From: Tribonema minus
Taxonomy: Eukaryota; Sar; Xanthophyceae; Tribonematales; Tribonemataceae
DNA length: 64,000 nt
NCBI GenBank assembly: GCA_017506865.1
Contig: JAFCMP010000212.1
Coordinates: 1-64,000, forward strand
Reading direction: 5' to 3'
The notes under the pieces were generated by a model that was not told where the DNA came from, ran no database searches, and saw only the letters and a list, made by a program, of their open reading frames with translations. Position numbers and translations under genes: made by a program. Below, piece by piece: positions 44,958 to 54,414 of the stretch (position 1 is the stretch's first letter; each line of letters starts with the position of its first letter).

Positions 44958-45324
44958 GTACCCCTTGTATGTATACAGGAGGGGCGGTCTGCAGCATGTG
45001 CACACACATGTCGCACTCTCCCAACTCACTCAGTCACTGTTTGCACTTCAGGTTTAAGTGCTATCATAATACTTGCAAAGAACAACTCATTTCATTTCAG
45101 GTAGAACAACTGCTGGGAAGTGCTAGCTCTCCATCTGGACACCGGCTCAGCACCTCACCAGTTCAAAGTAAAGATCATCATGGTGTGCAAAAGCACAAGT
45201 ACATAAATTTAAAAGGATGGCTCAGCTGAACACTCAGTCTGTGGAACTTCTTGCAGCACACCTCAGAGGCATCATGTATGATACATAGCGTAAAAGCACT
45301 GCAGCTCTGCTGATGGCAAGTAGT

Positions 45325-45778
45325 CGCGGGCGCAGAAGACTGCAGCAGACCCGCCACAAACTGCCACTGTGGCAATCGGATCATTCGGCAGCATCTGGAA
45401 GCAGGGGCGGAAGCGGCTGGAGGCTGTGGCGACGGAGTATGCCAGCAGGATGTCAGTGCCCGGAGGAGCGCGCCCTAAAGCTCTTAAGGGCTTGCCCTGG
45501 CGCGCTTACGCTCGGCACTGTTGGCAGCGCTCCACATGGCGTACTCTGGCTGTGTCATGACACACATGGCAGAATCCAGGGGGGGAGGGCATATGGAGGA
45601 GGATGTAGGGGATGATCCCGAGATGCCATTTGGCGGCGGCGGCGTTTGAGTGGTTGTCGTTAAGACACTTTCAGACTGTCACACGACATGTAGGTTCCGT
45701 ACAGCAACTTGAAGCTTCAAGTTAGATGCCATTCATCTGGGCTTTTTTGCGCCCTGAGCGGGATTTAATAAAAAGTAC
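45325..45778 (+). mobile_element. 5'-truncated family A copy (A3) with internal deletion
   Basis: Starts in the RLE coding region (GCGGGCGCAGAAGACTGCAG), lacks about 75-90 bp found in A1, then follows A1 to the shared tail TTTAATAAAAAGTAC at 45,778. The ORF end reads HMEEDVGDDPEMPFGGGGV, then TGA, which suggests the natural C-terminus of family A. The 3' UTR has an extra 18-bp palindrome at 45,706-45,723. Confidence 0.8.
45706..45723. repeat. 18-bp palindrome inserted in the A3 3' UTR
   Basis: AACTTGAAGCTTCAAGTT is self-complementary and absent at the same place in A1, A2 and A4, which read straight through. Confidence 0.8.
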
Positions 45779-46111
45779 AGAGAAGTCAGGAAGGCCGAGC
45801 GATAAGGTGCTGCTGCTATGGCAAACAACACCACAGGGCAAAGCAAAGCACTAACACTCACAGCACCACTCAGCCAAAGTGTGTGTGTTAGGAGGCTTGC
45901 TTTCCTGCTACAAAAGCATAGGTCGCAAGACTTGCAGTTGGCAGAAACGTTACACCTGACAGGGTGGGGGTATGGACCTGATGTGTGCAAACACGGTGTG
46001 CAAACACTTGGTGATACTACAGAATCACCACAGTCACCCCCCCTAGGGCTATGCATAGCCCGATAATGGGGAAGCAACCATGACTTCCCTGCTGCAAATA
46101 CACTGCAACAA

Positions 46112-46176
46112 TAACCGCTTGCACATAACGACAATGACCGCTTGCACCTAACGACAATGACCGCTTGCACATAACG
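46112..46176. repeat. 23-bp tandem repeat, almost three units
   Basis: ACGACAATGACCGCTTGCAC plus two or three bases repeats at about 23-bp spacing; the first unit is partial. If this stretch is chromovirus LTR, it could be an enhancer-type repeat; that is speculation. Confidence 0.7.
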
Positions 46177-46559
46177 CTATAGCAAAGCTGCCTCTCACTG
46201 ATGATGCAAAGCACCAAACAGCATGCTAATATGCGCTACGCACGACTTCGCACTAAACCTTACAAGGCTGCATCTATATGCTGCTGCCCACATGTATGCA
46301 GCTACAACTAGAGCAACTGGCATGAGCCCCACGCCACTATGTCCAACGCCTCTTCCCTGCCATGACACCGTACTACGACCCCGCTATGCCCTTACGTAAG
46401 CCCAGCCCACTAACTCCAGCTGCTTCACGCCAATACGCCGCCAGAGTTGCGCTTGATCAGAGCGCGGTCCTTGCGCCGAAAGTTGTGGATGTGGAAGGTG
46501 GTGGGCCCCGCGATGGAAAGCAGATAGCCAAGAGGTGCCAAAGTAGGTGAAGAAGGGGT

Positions 46560-46994
46560 TGAAAGATGGGCTGCGTAGGCTACCAGAGCCCAGCCGCTGC
46601 CGCTATATGGCAGTCGCATACGTCGGCGCTCGAAGCCGGAAGCGTCAACGCCGCTGGGGGCGCTTTCGCTGGCGATGATGGGCGCTATTGAAGACGCCGA
46701 AGGTGCGCGCGTTGCCAAGTCAACGCCGCACGCTGCGAGCGCGTGGTGCGCGTCGCAGGAGACGCCGGCGCAAATGCTGCTACGGCACGGGCCGCTAAGC
46801 ATGCGTTGCGCGCGTGGGAGGTCGTCAGCGCGGGTGCCGCCAGGCCATGGGCCGAGGCGTGCACGCTGCGCACAGTTGACGGTGCCGACATAGGCGCTGC
46901 CGCGACGGCCGTCGCGACGCGCGAGCAGTGCGCCAAGGATGCGCTGCCGCAGCGCAGGCCGCGGCGCGCGTGCTACGCGCAGAGAATGATGTGA
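46560..46994 (+). pseudogene. GC-rich, Ala-rich coding-like island
   Basis: Plus-strand frames read MGCVGYQSPAAAAIWQSH, AIEDAEGARVAKSTPHAA and, after a shift, ATARAAKHALRAWEVVSAGA up to TGA 46,994. Helical, Ala-rich, unrecognised; resembles in style the 7,214-8,795 segments. The minus strand is also open (46,802-46,425). Cannot be assigned. Confidence 0.25.
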
Positions 46995-47591
46995 AGAGCT
47001 AACCCAATCTCCTGTGGTTCTGCGGCAGCAGCCGTTGAGCCAGGTTGATCAAGCCTGACACCAACAAGCTACTGCTGAGCTATGCTGACACCCCAAGCAG
47101 CAAAAGCAGAAGGCAAAGCTTGTCTTCAATTCCCAAACACTGTATCTATTCCCCAAGTGCTCCCTAGCACTACCAGACTGAACACAAATCCAACTGCAAT
47201 AAAACTACTTAAGGGTCTTCTGGAAGCAAGAAGAATCTTCCCACAAATTCCTGCTCTGAACAGACACTGGCAGTTACTGCTGACAACTGTGTAACTGCCA
47301 AGCACCCTGCAAGGCAGCTAGACTGACTCATGGAATGGTAGGGAACAAAATGCACACTCCCCACAGTCGCCCCCGGTGCTCCGCTTGTGTCCCAACAAGC
47401 AGGGAGCAAACAAGACCACTACAACGGAGCTTGCATGTGTATGCAACACCCCCCCCCACACACCTGTGCAAGGCGGTCATGTATGCGCTGCGCACACTAC
47501 CCCCCCCCTGTGACCACCTTGCCCCAAATCTCCAACTGCTTCTCGTCCCCGAAGAGAACCCACCAGTCCTTGGGCGCAGCAAACTCATTGC

Positions 47592-47604
47592 TGTCCAAGT
47601 ACTT
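47592..47604. repeat. Left 13-bp target-site duplication of A2
   Basis: TGTCCAAGTACTT, identical to 53,139-53,151. Removing the element and one copy restores an open frame across the junction, which supports the call. Confidence 0.75.
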
Positions 47605-50600
47605 TATATTAATTCTCGCTCAGGGCGCGAAAAAGCCCAGATGATTGGCATCTAGCTGTAAGGAATCTACATGTCGTATGACAGTCTGAAAGTGTCGGAA
47701 CGACAACCACTCAAACGCCGCCGCCGCCAAATGGCATCTCAGGGTCCTCCCCTACGTCCTCCTCCATGTGCCCCCCCCCCCTGGATTCTGCCATGTGTGT
47801 CATGACACGGCCAGAGTACGCCATGTGGAGCGCTGCCGACAGTGCCGAACGGAAGCGCGCCAGGGCGATGGATGCCCTTAAGAGCTTTAGGGCGCGCTCC
47901 TCCGGGCACTGTCATCCTGCTGGCATACTCCGTCGCCACAGCCTCCAGCAGCTTCCGCCCCTGCTCCCCGATGCTGCCAAATGACCCTATTGCCAAAGTG
48001 GCAAGTTTGTAGCAATTCTGATCATAATGACCAGAATAGTGGGTAGTCTTGGCGGCCTCTTGGTCGCGGCAGCATCGCTCGGGGTCTGCTGCAGTCTTCG
48101 CCGCCCGCGACGCCACCTGTGCCTCGAAGCAGGTAACGTCCACCATGAGCGGTAGGTGGCGTGTCGGGTCGTCGTAGCCGGTCACCGGGAAGGCGTCGGC
48201 AGGCAGCACGATGTCCATCCTGCGACTCCCCGGCGGCCCGGCGGACCCCAGAAACGGCGTGTAGTCCTCGTCCACCAGTCCCGTTTTGAGGTATTGCCGC
48301 AGGATGCGCTGCGTGGCCCTCTTGACGCTATTGTGGGCGATGGTGTCGTGCGCCTTGACGCGTGGCGCTTGACACAGCCGTGCATGCAGGGTGCCGCCCG
48401 GCGACTTCCCGCACAGCTTGCAGCCTGCTGTCTGCTCCTCTACTCCGATGGCGCGTTTGACGGCCAGCTGCCAGGATAGGCCATCGAACGAAGCCGTTGT
48501 GGAGTACATGGGCTCGTTGAGGAATGCCATGCCGATCGAGTGCATGTGGCGCTGCGACCGGAATCGAGCAAGTGCTTGCGTGCGTTGCGTGCCCTGCGGC
48601 AGCTGTTGCAGGTCCGCCTCCACCTTATCTGCAAGCTCGGTAGCGACGGCATCTGCAAGCGCACTCTGATTGGGGCGCTTCAGGCTACACTGCAACTGCA
48701 GAGCACTGGCGTCAAGTACGCAAGCAGCATCCGCACCAGTGCCACCACCTGCTGTCGGCCGCAGCGGCGGCTGCTGCGTAGGTGGTTGCTGCTGCAGTGG
48801 CGTTAGCGCTGGTGGCAGTATATGTTCCAGCTTGTCACTTGTTGCTGCACGTAGAGATGTGGCAGCTGTGGCGATCGTCCGCATGAGGGGCAGGCGCGCC
48901 ACCTCTGCTGCTGCTGCGCCTTGTAGCATTGCTGGTGTGGAACGCGCAGCGCCTGCATTGACGGCTGCCGCTGCTGCGTGCGCTGGTGCTGCAGCTGCGC
49001 CGCCTGCCGTTGCTGCTGCTGCCAGTGGTGTTGCTGCTGCCGCAGGTGTTGGTGCAGCACCTGCCGCATTGGCCGCTGCCACCGCCATTGCCGCTGTCGC
49101 AGCCGGCACGGTTGCGGCGCCGCCTGCCGACGCTGCTCCTGTTGCAGGTGCTGCAGCAGCCCTTAGGCTAGTAGGGCCTGTAGCAGCTGTGTTGCCTATG
49201 CCCGCAGCCGCTGCTGTTGATGCTGCAGTTAGTGATGCCGCCGAGGCCACTTGAGGTGCAACATGTGCTGCCGCTGCTGCAGCACCCTCTGATGCTGGAG
49301 CAGCTGCTGCTGCCGCCGGAGTAGTTGCGCCGTGCGCCGCCGCTGCTGCTGCTGCCGCTGGTGCCGCCTGTGCTGCCGCCGCGGCCCCTGATTCAGCGGC
49401 AGCTGCGTCGTGTGTTGCCGGAATGGCTGCGCCATAAGCGCGGCCAGCCGCTGATGCAGTTGCCGCTGCCGGAGCGGTCGCGCCTCCACTGGCAACCGCC
49501 GCTGCCGCTGTAACAGTTGCCGCTGCTGATGCTGCTGGTGCTGGTGCTGCTGCCGCTGCTGCCGGTGCCGCTTGTGTTGCCGCATCCTCAGCAGCGTTGT
49601 CTGCAGCCGCTTGAGGAGCCGCCTGCTGCAGCACCCCCGCCCATCCAGAGAGTGCTGGTTGCAGCGCTTGCAACGTGCCCGCCACATACGCAGCATCAGC
49701 GATGTCGCAGGCGCTGGTAATGCCAAGGCCGCCATGCCGTGTTGGGAGTCGCGCTTGCCGTAAGGCTGGGCCGTGCGCTGCCAGATGGAAGTGGGCCCCA
49801 CTTTGCTCAAACTGGCGCCAGGTCTGGCCTGGTGGCTGCAGGCCCATTGAGTGCTCAAGCACCCACTGCGTGACCCGATCCCACTCCTTGGCGGCTGGCG
49901 CTGTCTGCGTAGTGGGAATGGTGCGCAGGCAGTACGTCATGCGAGGCACCACGCAGTAGCGCAGTAACCTGAACATAGCCCTCGGATATGTCAGGCGCGC
50001 GCATCGCTCTGCAAATTGAGCCCCTGCCCCGCCTGCACCCGCTTCCCTGCGCAGCCATGCGTCCACAAAGCTGCTGTGGCCCACCGGCACCCCCAGCAAC
50101 ACAGCTCCACGGTTCTGATTTTCATCCGTATCCCCCACTAGCTGAACGCCCAGCTGCTGCAGCAGTTGCTGCTCGTGGTCTGTCACCACATGCCCCCTGC
50201 CAGGCAGCGCGCGTGACTTGGTGAGGTTTAGCTCCAGCCCCACCTCCTCAAAGTGTTGTTTGAGCTGCGCCACCGCCTGTATGTCATCCTGAGTCAGCGT
50301 GCAAGCGCCTGTTCGAACGTTGGCATCGTCCATGTAGGCGCCCATCCGCCTCCGCGCGCGCTGCGCGGCCGCCGCCTCATTGAACCGTTTCAAGCACTGA
50401 GCAATGGCGCCGCAGAAGAGCATCGGTGCCGCGGGGTCCCCCCGCTTAAACCCGCGCTGAGACATGATGATGCGCGTGGAGCCGTCGACGTGCTGGAACA
50501 GCAGGCGTGGCCGAGTGCGAACGTATGTGCCGATGAAGTAGTCGAGGAAGTCCGGAAGCTGTGCTGCTACCCATTCCGCTGCCGCCAGGACAAACACCAT

Positions 50601-53138
50601 GTTGAAGGCATTCTTGAGGTCCAGCATGAACTGCCAGTGACCGAGCTCATACGCGAGTTTGCCGGCCATGGCCGCTTTCTCCGCTCCTGCTGAGACGGCT
50701 ACCCCATACTGCCCGTCTGGCTCAAGGAGCTCCGCCAGGAAGTCTTTGCGGTCTGCCACGTACACCGAAGTGCATAGTCGCTGCAGCACCTCGCCGCAAC
50801 CGATGGGCCGCTGCTTAGCTGTACCATCTTCCTGTTGTTCTGCAAGTGGCGTCAGGCGCCCCGCGCCATGCAACTGCCAGAAGGCATCCGGCAGCCGCGC
50901 AGCCTCCCGCATAACGCCGTTATTAACGGTCTGAGGCCACCGTGTGAGGACAGCAGCAAACTCATGCCGTCCCCAGCTTGTGCGTAGCGCATCCTGCAGG
51001 TGGCTGTAGCGCAGCCCCGATGGGCCTGCTCCACTGTAAGGGCTTGCTCGCTGGATGAGCTTGGCAACTGTCTCTGGCTCAATTCCCTCCCCCTGTAACA
51101 GGCTGAGTTCTGCTGGCATGTTGGCTGCTTTCGCCACAAGCTGATCAACCATGCCGGATAGCTCATGGAGTTGTTCCCCTGGCGCAGCGGGGGGGTGTTT
51201 GGACTGCATGGCGGCAAAGCAGTCATCATCAGGTATCGCCACCGTTTTGGGCTGAAGGAAATGCGCTGCCTGCTGTAGCCCCCCCCGTGTACCCATGCAC
51301 TGTAGGACGTAGGCGTTGATCGCTGCCTCCGTTTGCTGGCGCGCGCGCCAGCGCCGGTACGCACGCGCGTGTGCGAGGAGCGCTGGCACCAACCGGTCAA
51401 GCTCACCGCGTGCCAACATTCTGATTCTGTCGGAGCGAGTGATGCCAGGTGCGCCATCGGTGGAGGTGATGAGTGATGGCATGAGGTGGTGTAGAATCGT
51501 GGATCTTTGCAGTCGCTGCACCCGCCCTGCGGAATCTGGCTCCCGCGCCGCATTGACGAACATCGTCATTGTGTGTGCCAACAGATGTGTTGCTGCGTTC
51601 TCCAGTGCAGCTCCCACATAGCGATGATTGCGTGGTCTAGCAAGGCTTCTAGTTGTCGCGAACTGCAGCTTGCACAGCTCATCGAGGCTGATGCTGTCAA
51701 GCACTGCTGCGACTGCGGGGGTTGAGATGGTCCACGTGAAAAGCCCACCTGCCCCACCTGCTGCGCCTGCAGGGCCTGGCGCTGCCGCTGCTGTCGCCGC
51801 ACCTGCCGCTCTGGGGCCCCCTCCGCCGCCGCCGCGGCCGCCACGACCACAGCCTCGTCCGCCGCTGTCGCTGCTGCGACCGCTGCCACGGCCACCGCGG
51901 CCGTTTTGAGTTCGCGCGCCACTGCCGCTGTTGCTAGCACCGCCGCTGCGGCTGCTGGCATCACTGCTGCGGCCGTTGCCAGCGCCGCTGTCCTTAGTAC
52001 CGGCTGCACTGCCGCCGCCGGCACCGCTGCTGCTGCCGCCTCCGGTTCTGCTGCCGCTAGTCGCTCTGCTACTGCTGATGTCTGCATCATTGCTGCCGCT
52101 GCGAACGCGTCCTCCATTGCCACGTCCGCGCCCTTCACTGCGACCCCGACCCCCTCGTGTAGCACTGCTGCCCCCGCGTTCCGGCCTCTTTGAGCTGCCG
52201 GATGAGCTGCTGCCACCAGCCTGAGCAGCAGGTGCCTGCTGCGCGTGCGCTGGTCCCTTTGCGTAGGGGTTGCCGATGGGTGTGCACGCCGGTTGCTGCT
52301 GTGGCAGCGACGTGGTAGCTGTTGCCGTCGATGCATCAGGTGCTAGCGGTGCTGCTGATGCTGTTGTTGACAATGTTGCCGCCACTGCAGCGGGTGAAGT
52401 GATAGGCCTGCAGTTGCGGCAGTGCTTGCCCGCGCTGGCATCGCTGCTGTCCACTCTGAATGTCTTGTTGGCATGAAACAGGTTTTTGCACAAGGCACAC
52501 TCGGTGTAGATGGTTTGCAAGTGCGAGGTGCTGAGGTCGGAGCGCTCCAGGAACGTTGTTGCTGTCCCACTGTGGTGTTCGCGCTGGTGCTTCGCCGTGA
52601 TGTGGGCGTTTAACCTCTGCTGTAACAAGAGCAGCGACATGCCCTTCTTCACCACGAGGTCGCATAAGTTGCACTTGTACTCCGGGTCCGCACTGCCTCC
52701 ACCTCCAGCTTCGTCGTCTAGCATCAGACGTTGCTGTTCCAGACTGTTATGACCTGTTCTAGAGCGCTTGACTGCACTTTGCTCGCCCGTGTGCTCCCCT
52801 TCGCCTGTTTGATCGGAAATTGACCAACCGTCATTCTGAACCTTCTTGCGTTTGTGCGCTGCGCGTCCGTCTCCAGTTGCTCTGCTGCTGCCACTCGTGC
52901 CATCGTCCTGTTGACAAGCGCCATTGCCATCTGCAGCACTGGTGCTAATATCCTGCGCTTGTGCGCACGCTAGATTGGATTTCTTGCATTTCTGCGCTGA
53001 TTCAGAGTTGGGAATACGGGCCTCCCGCCGCCGCCATGATATTCTTTTCATGATCTCTGCTACGCCATGGTGTTACATGCTACAGCTACATACCTATCCG
53101 CATCTCGTGCTCGTTGTAATGTACATATCCCCAAGCAA
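47605..53138 (-). mobile_element. Full-length RLE-type non-LTR retrotransposon (family A, copy A2)
   Basis: 5.5 kb between 13-bp direct repeats (47,592-47,604; 53,139-53,151). It has a short 5' UTR of about 87 bases, one ORF of 1,770 codons and a 3' UTR ending AATTAATATA, where the tail AAGTAC merges with the duplicated target. Structure (single ORF, N-terminal zinc fingers, RT, Cys-His knuckle, PD-(D/E)XK nuclease) places it with RLE-bearing early-branching non-LTR elements such as R2, NeSL or Utopia-like clades; the exact clade needs a tree. The target is a unique site inside the chromovirus, not rDNA. Confidence 0.85.
47739..53051 (-). CDS. Retrotransposon polyprotein: zinc fingers, reverse transcriptase, restriction-like endonuclease
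   Basis: 1,770 residues. A C2H2 finger (Cys127, Cys130, His150, His155) and a four-Cys finger (185, 188, 211, 214) are followed by a Ser/Gly/Arg-rich, RGG-like stretch (about 275-440). The RT begins near residue 645 (PSGLRYSHLQ, LDLKNAF, KRGDPAAPMLF) with catalytic YMDD encoded at 50,325-50,336. An unusual Ala-rich insert of about 260 residues separates the RT thumb from a C-x2-C-x8-H-x3-C knuckle and the RLE (MDIVL, LMVDVTC, EAAKTTHY). These proteins nick target DNA and prime cDNA synthesis from the nick. The frame has no internal stop, so it may be active. The last residues may be shifted by a G-run: other copies suggest a C-terminus ending ...EMPFGGGGV. Confidence 0.85.
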   Translation of the reverse strand: MKRISWRRREARIPNSESAQKCKKSNLACAQAQDISTSAADGNGACQQDDGTSGSSRATGDGRAAHKRKKVQNDGWSISDQTGEGEHTGEQSAVKRSRTGHNSLEQQRLMLDDEAGGGGSADPEYKCNLCDLVVKKGMSLLLLQQRLNAHITAKHQREHHSGTATTFLERSDLSTSHLQTIYTECALCKNLFHANKTFRVDSSDASAGKHCRNCRPITSPAAVAATLSTTASAAPLAPDASTATATTSLPQQQPACTPIGNPYAKGPAHAQQAPAAQAGGSSSSGSSKRPERGGSSATRGGRGRSEGRGRGNGGRVRSGSNDADISSSRATSGSRTGGGSSSGAGGGSAAGTKDSGAGNGRSSDASSRSGGASNSGSGARTQNGRGGRGSGRSSDSGGRGCGRGGRGGGGGGPRAAGAATAAAAPGPAGAAGGAGGLFTWTISTPAVAAVLDSISLDELCKLQFATTRSLARPRNHRYVGAALENAATHLLAHTMTMFVNAAREPDSAGRVQRLQRSTILHHLMPSLITSTDGAPGITRSDRIRMLARGELDRLVPALLAHARAYRRWRARQQTEAAINAYVLQCMGTRGGLQQAAHFLQPKTVAIPDDDCFAAMQSKHPPAAPGEQLHELSGMVDQLVAKAANMPAELSLLQGEGIEPETVAKLIQRASPYSGAGPSGLRYSHLQDALRTSWGRHEFAAVLTRWPQTVNNGVMREAARLPDAFWQLHGAGRLTPLAEQQEDGTAKQRPIGCGEVLQRLCTSVYVADRKDFLAELLEPDGQYGVAVSAGAEKAAMAGKLAYELGHWQFMLDLKNAFNMVFVLAAAEWVAAQLPDFLDYFIGTYVRTRPRLLFQHVDGSTRIIMSQRGFKRGDPAAPMLFCGAIAQCLKRFNEAAAAQRARRRMGAYMDDANVRTGACTLTQDDIQAVAQLKQHFEEVGLELNLTKSRALPGRGHVVTDHEQQLLQQLGVQLVGDTDENQNRGAVLLGVPVGHSSFVDAWLRREAGAGGAGAQFAERCARLTYPRAMFRLLRYCVVPRMTYCLRTIPTTQTAPAAKEWDRVTQWVLEHSMGLQPPGQTWRQFEQSGAHFHLAAHGPALRQARLPTRHGGLGITSACDIADAAYVAGTLQALQPALSGWAGVLQQAAPQAAADNAAEDAATQAAPAAAAAAPAPAASAAATVTAAAAVASGGATAPAAATASAAGRAYGAAIPATHDAAAAESGAAAAAQAAPAAAAAAAAHGATTPAAAAAAPASEGAAAAAAHVAPQVASAASLTAASTAAAAGIGNTAATGPTSLRAAAAPATGAASAGGAATVPAATAAMAVAAANAAGAAPTPAAAATPLAAAATAGGAAAAPAHAAAAAVNAGAARSTPAMLQGAAAAEVARLPLMRTIATAATSLRAATSDKLEHILPPALTPLQQQPPTQQPPLRPTAGGGTGADAACVLDASALQLQCSLKRPNQSALADAVATELADKVEADLQQLPQGTQRTQALARFRSQRHMHSIGMAFLNEPMYSTTASFDGLSWQLAVKRAIGVEEQTAGCKLCGKSPGGTLHARLCQAPRVKAHDTIAHNSVKRATQRILRQYLKTGLVDEDYTPFLGSAGPPGSRRMDIVLPADAFPVTGYDDPTRHLPLMVDVTCFEAQVASRAAKTAADPERCCRDQEAAKTTHYSGHYDQNCYKLATLAIGSFGSIGEQGRKLLEAVATEYASRMTVPGGARPKALKGIHRPGALPFGTVGSAPHGVLWPCHDTHGRIQGGGAHGGGRRGGP

Positions 53139-53151
53139 TGTCCAAGTACTT
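53139..53151. repeat. Right 13-bp target-site duplication of A2
   Basis: Exact repeat of 47,592-47,604. Immediately inside, the minus strand reads TTGCTTGGGG, the 5' end of A2. Confidence 0.75.
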
Positions 53152-53337
53152 GTCTAGCAACAGCGGCGTCTCGCGCGCGCGCGGATCGCCAAACCAAGAA
53201 ATGTTCAGCGTGTTGCCCCGTGCACGCCTCGACTGAGCGCCGCTGCTCTTGCGTAGAGTAGATACACCCCGGCGTACGACCCCCTCGCACCACTGCAGCC
53301 GCTCCCCCTCAGGCAACTCCGGGAAGCGCCACCGCAT
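53152..53337 (-). pseudogene. Small ORF downstream of the chromodomain, split by element A2
   Basis: ATG at 53,335-53,337 overlaps the chromodomain stop by one base. It encodes MRWRFPELPEGERLQWCEGV and TLNISWFGDPRARETPLLLD up to the A2 insertion. Below 47,604 the same frame resumes (FAAPKDWWVLFGDEKQLEIW) and stops at TAG 47,497, about 98 codons in all. I do not recognise it. The TAATG overlap and the frame restored on removing A2 argue that it was real coding sequence, perhaps an accessory gene or the true end of Pol after a shift. Confidence 0.45.
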
Positions 53338-54414
53338 TAATACCTAGCCCCCATGATTTCTGGGCCAGAAACTTTAAGCAACTCTGCAGTGGGCACCCCC
53401 CTAAACTGCCGGACCCCCTGTGGCAACTTGTATTTGCCCCCCGCAAGCCTAACTGTAGGCCCCCCGCCATTGGCGCGCTGCCGCGCCTGCCGCAAGCGCC
53501 CCTGCACAACTGATGTGCCGCCGTCAGCAAGCGCCACGCCCGCAGCGTTCGCCGTGTTCCAGTACTCCGTCGTTGCGTGCTCGCACGCGTCAAGGAGACT
53601 GGCCGCCTCCCAGGTATCCGCCACGTGCGCGCCCTCCCAGCGCACCAGATACTGTGACTCCCCCGGCCTCCCCCTGCGGTCCCGCACAACCCTGTGCCCC
53701 ACCACCGCTTCCACTCCTTGCCGATCCGACGCCCACGTCACGTCGTCCTCCGTGACCGATCGCGGCGCCGGCGCCGCGAGCGGATTCCTGCTGAGCAAGT
53801 AGCGCACGTAGCCCTCAGGCAGCCCCACGGGCTTGCCGCTCGCTCCGCTAGGGTCACGACACAGCTTGATACGCCACATCGTGACCCGAGTAGGACCGCC
53901 GTCCATCTCCAGCAGCACCACGTTTGATTGCACCAGCATATCCCCGTGATACACTGGCCCAACCGCTATGACCTTGTAAGGCCCCACCCACTGATCTAGC
54001 ATCTTCCTGCTGAGCACTGCGCGCCACGTGGCGCCGTGCTCCGTACTAGAAGTTGCCGTGTGCGTGATGGGCTTAGAGTGTACCCACACGAGATCGCCCC
54101 GCTCCGGCTCGCTGCACAAGTTGAAAGCGCGCGAGCGCCGCGTTGCCGCGCATGATGCGCTCGCGCTTGAGCTCCGCGCGCCTGTGCAGCATCGCCATGG
54201 CGGACGCCTGCCGCCCCTGCATCTCCGCGAGAATTGCGCAGGTGCTGTCGCTGGCGCGCCGCTCGCTCCCCTCTGCAACCTGCCCCAAAATGGTGTGGAG
54301 CGCTACCCGCGGCTCCCTCCCCATCACCAGCAAGAACGGCGAGCAGCCGCGCTCGCGGTTCGAGTGTGAGTTGTGCGCGAAGGCGACGTGGTTGATCCAC
54401 CGATCCCAGTCGCT
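53337..54414 (-). pseudogene. Integrase C-terminal region, GPY module and chromodomain
   Basis: Directly after the TAG the same frame reads SDWDRWINHVAFAHNSHSNR and SPFLLVMGREPR, the end of the integrase core. A shift near 54,130 leads to SEPERGDLVWVHS, the GPY-type module DQWVGPYKVIAVGPV, and a chromodomain, VVGHRVVRDRRGRPGESQYL then WEGAHVADTWEAASL, at about 53,700-53,560. Chromodomains bind methylated histone H3 and steer integration to heterochromatin. Of the aromatic cage, Tyr (QYLVRW) and Trp (DTWE) are visible. The ORF ends in TAA at 53,337, overlapping the ATG of a further ORF (TAATG). Confidence 0.8.

Larger units (their letters stand above)
45779..47591 (-). other. Downstream flank of element A2: likely remainder of the chromovirus, LTR not resolved
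   Basis: Because A2 interrupts the chromovirus, the element's 3' end, including its 3' LTR, should lie here on the minus strand. The small downstream ORF continues from 47,591 to a TAG at 47,497. No LTR ends could be fixed, since the 5' LTR is outside the window. A purine-rich CGACTGTGGGGAGTG (about 47,362, minus) is a possible polypurine tract. Confidence 0.35.
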
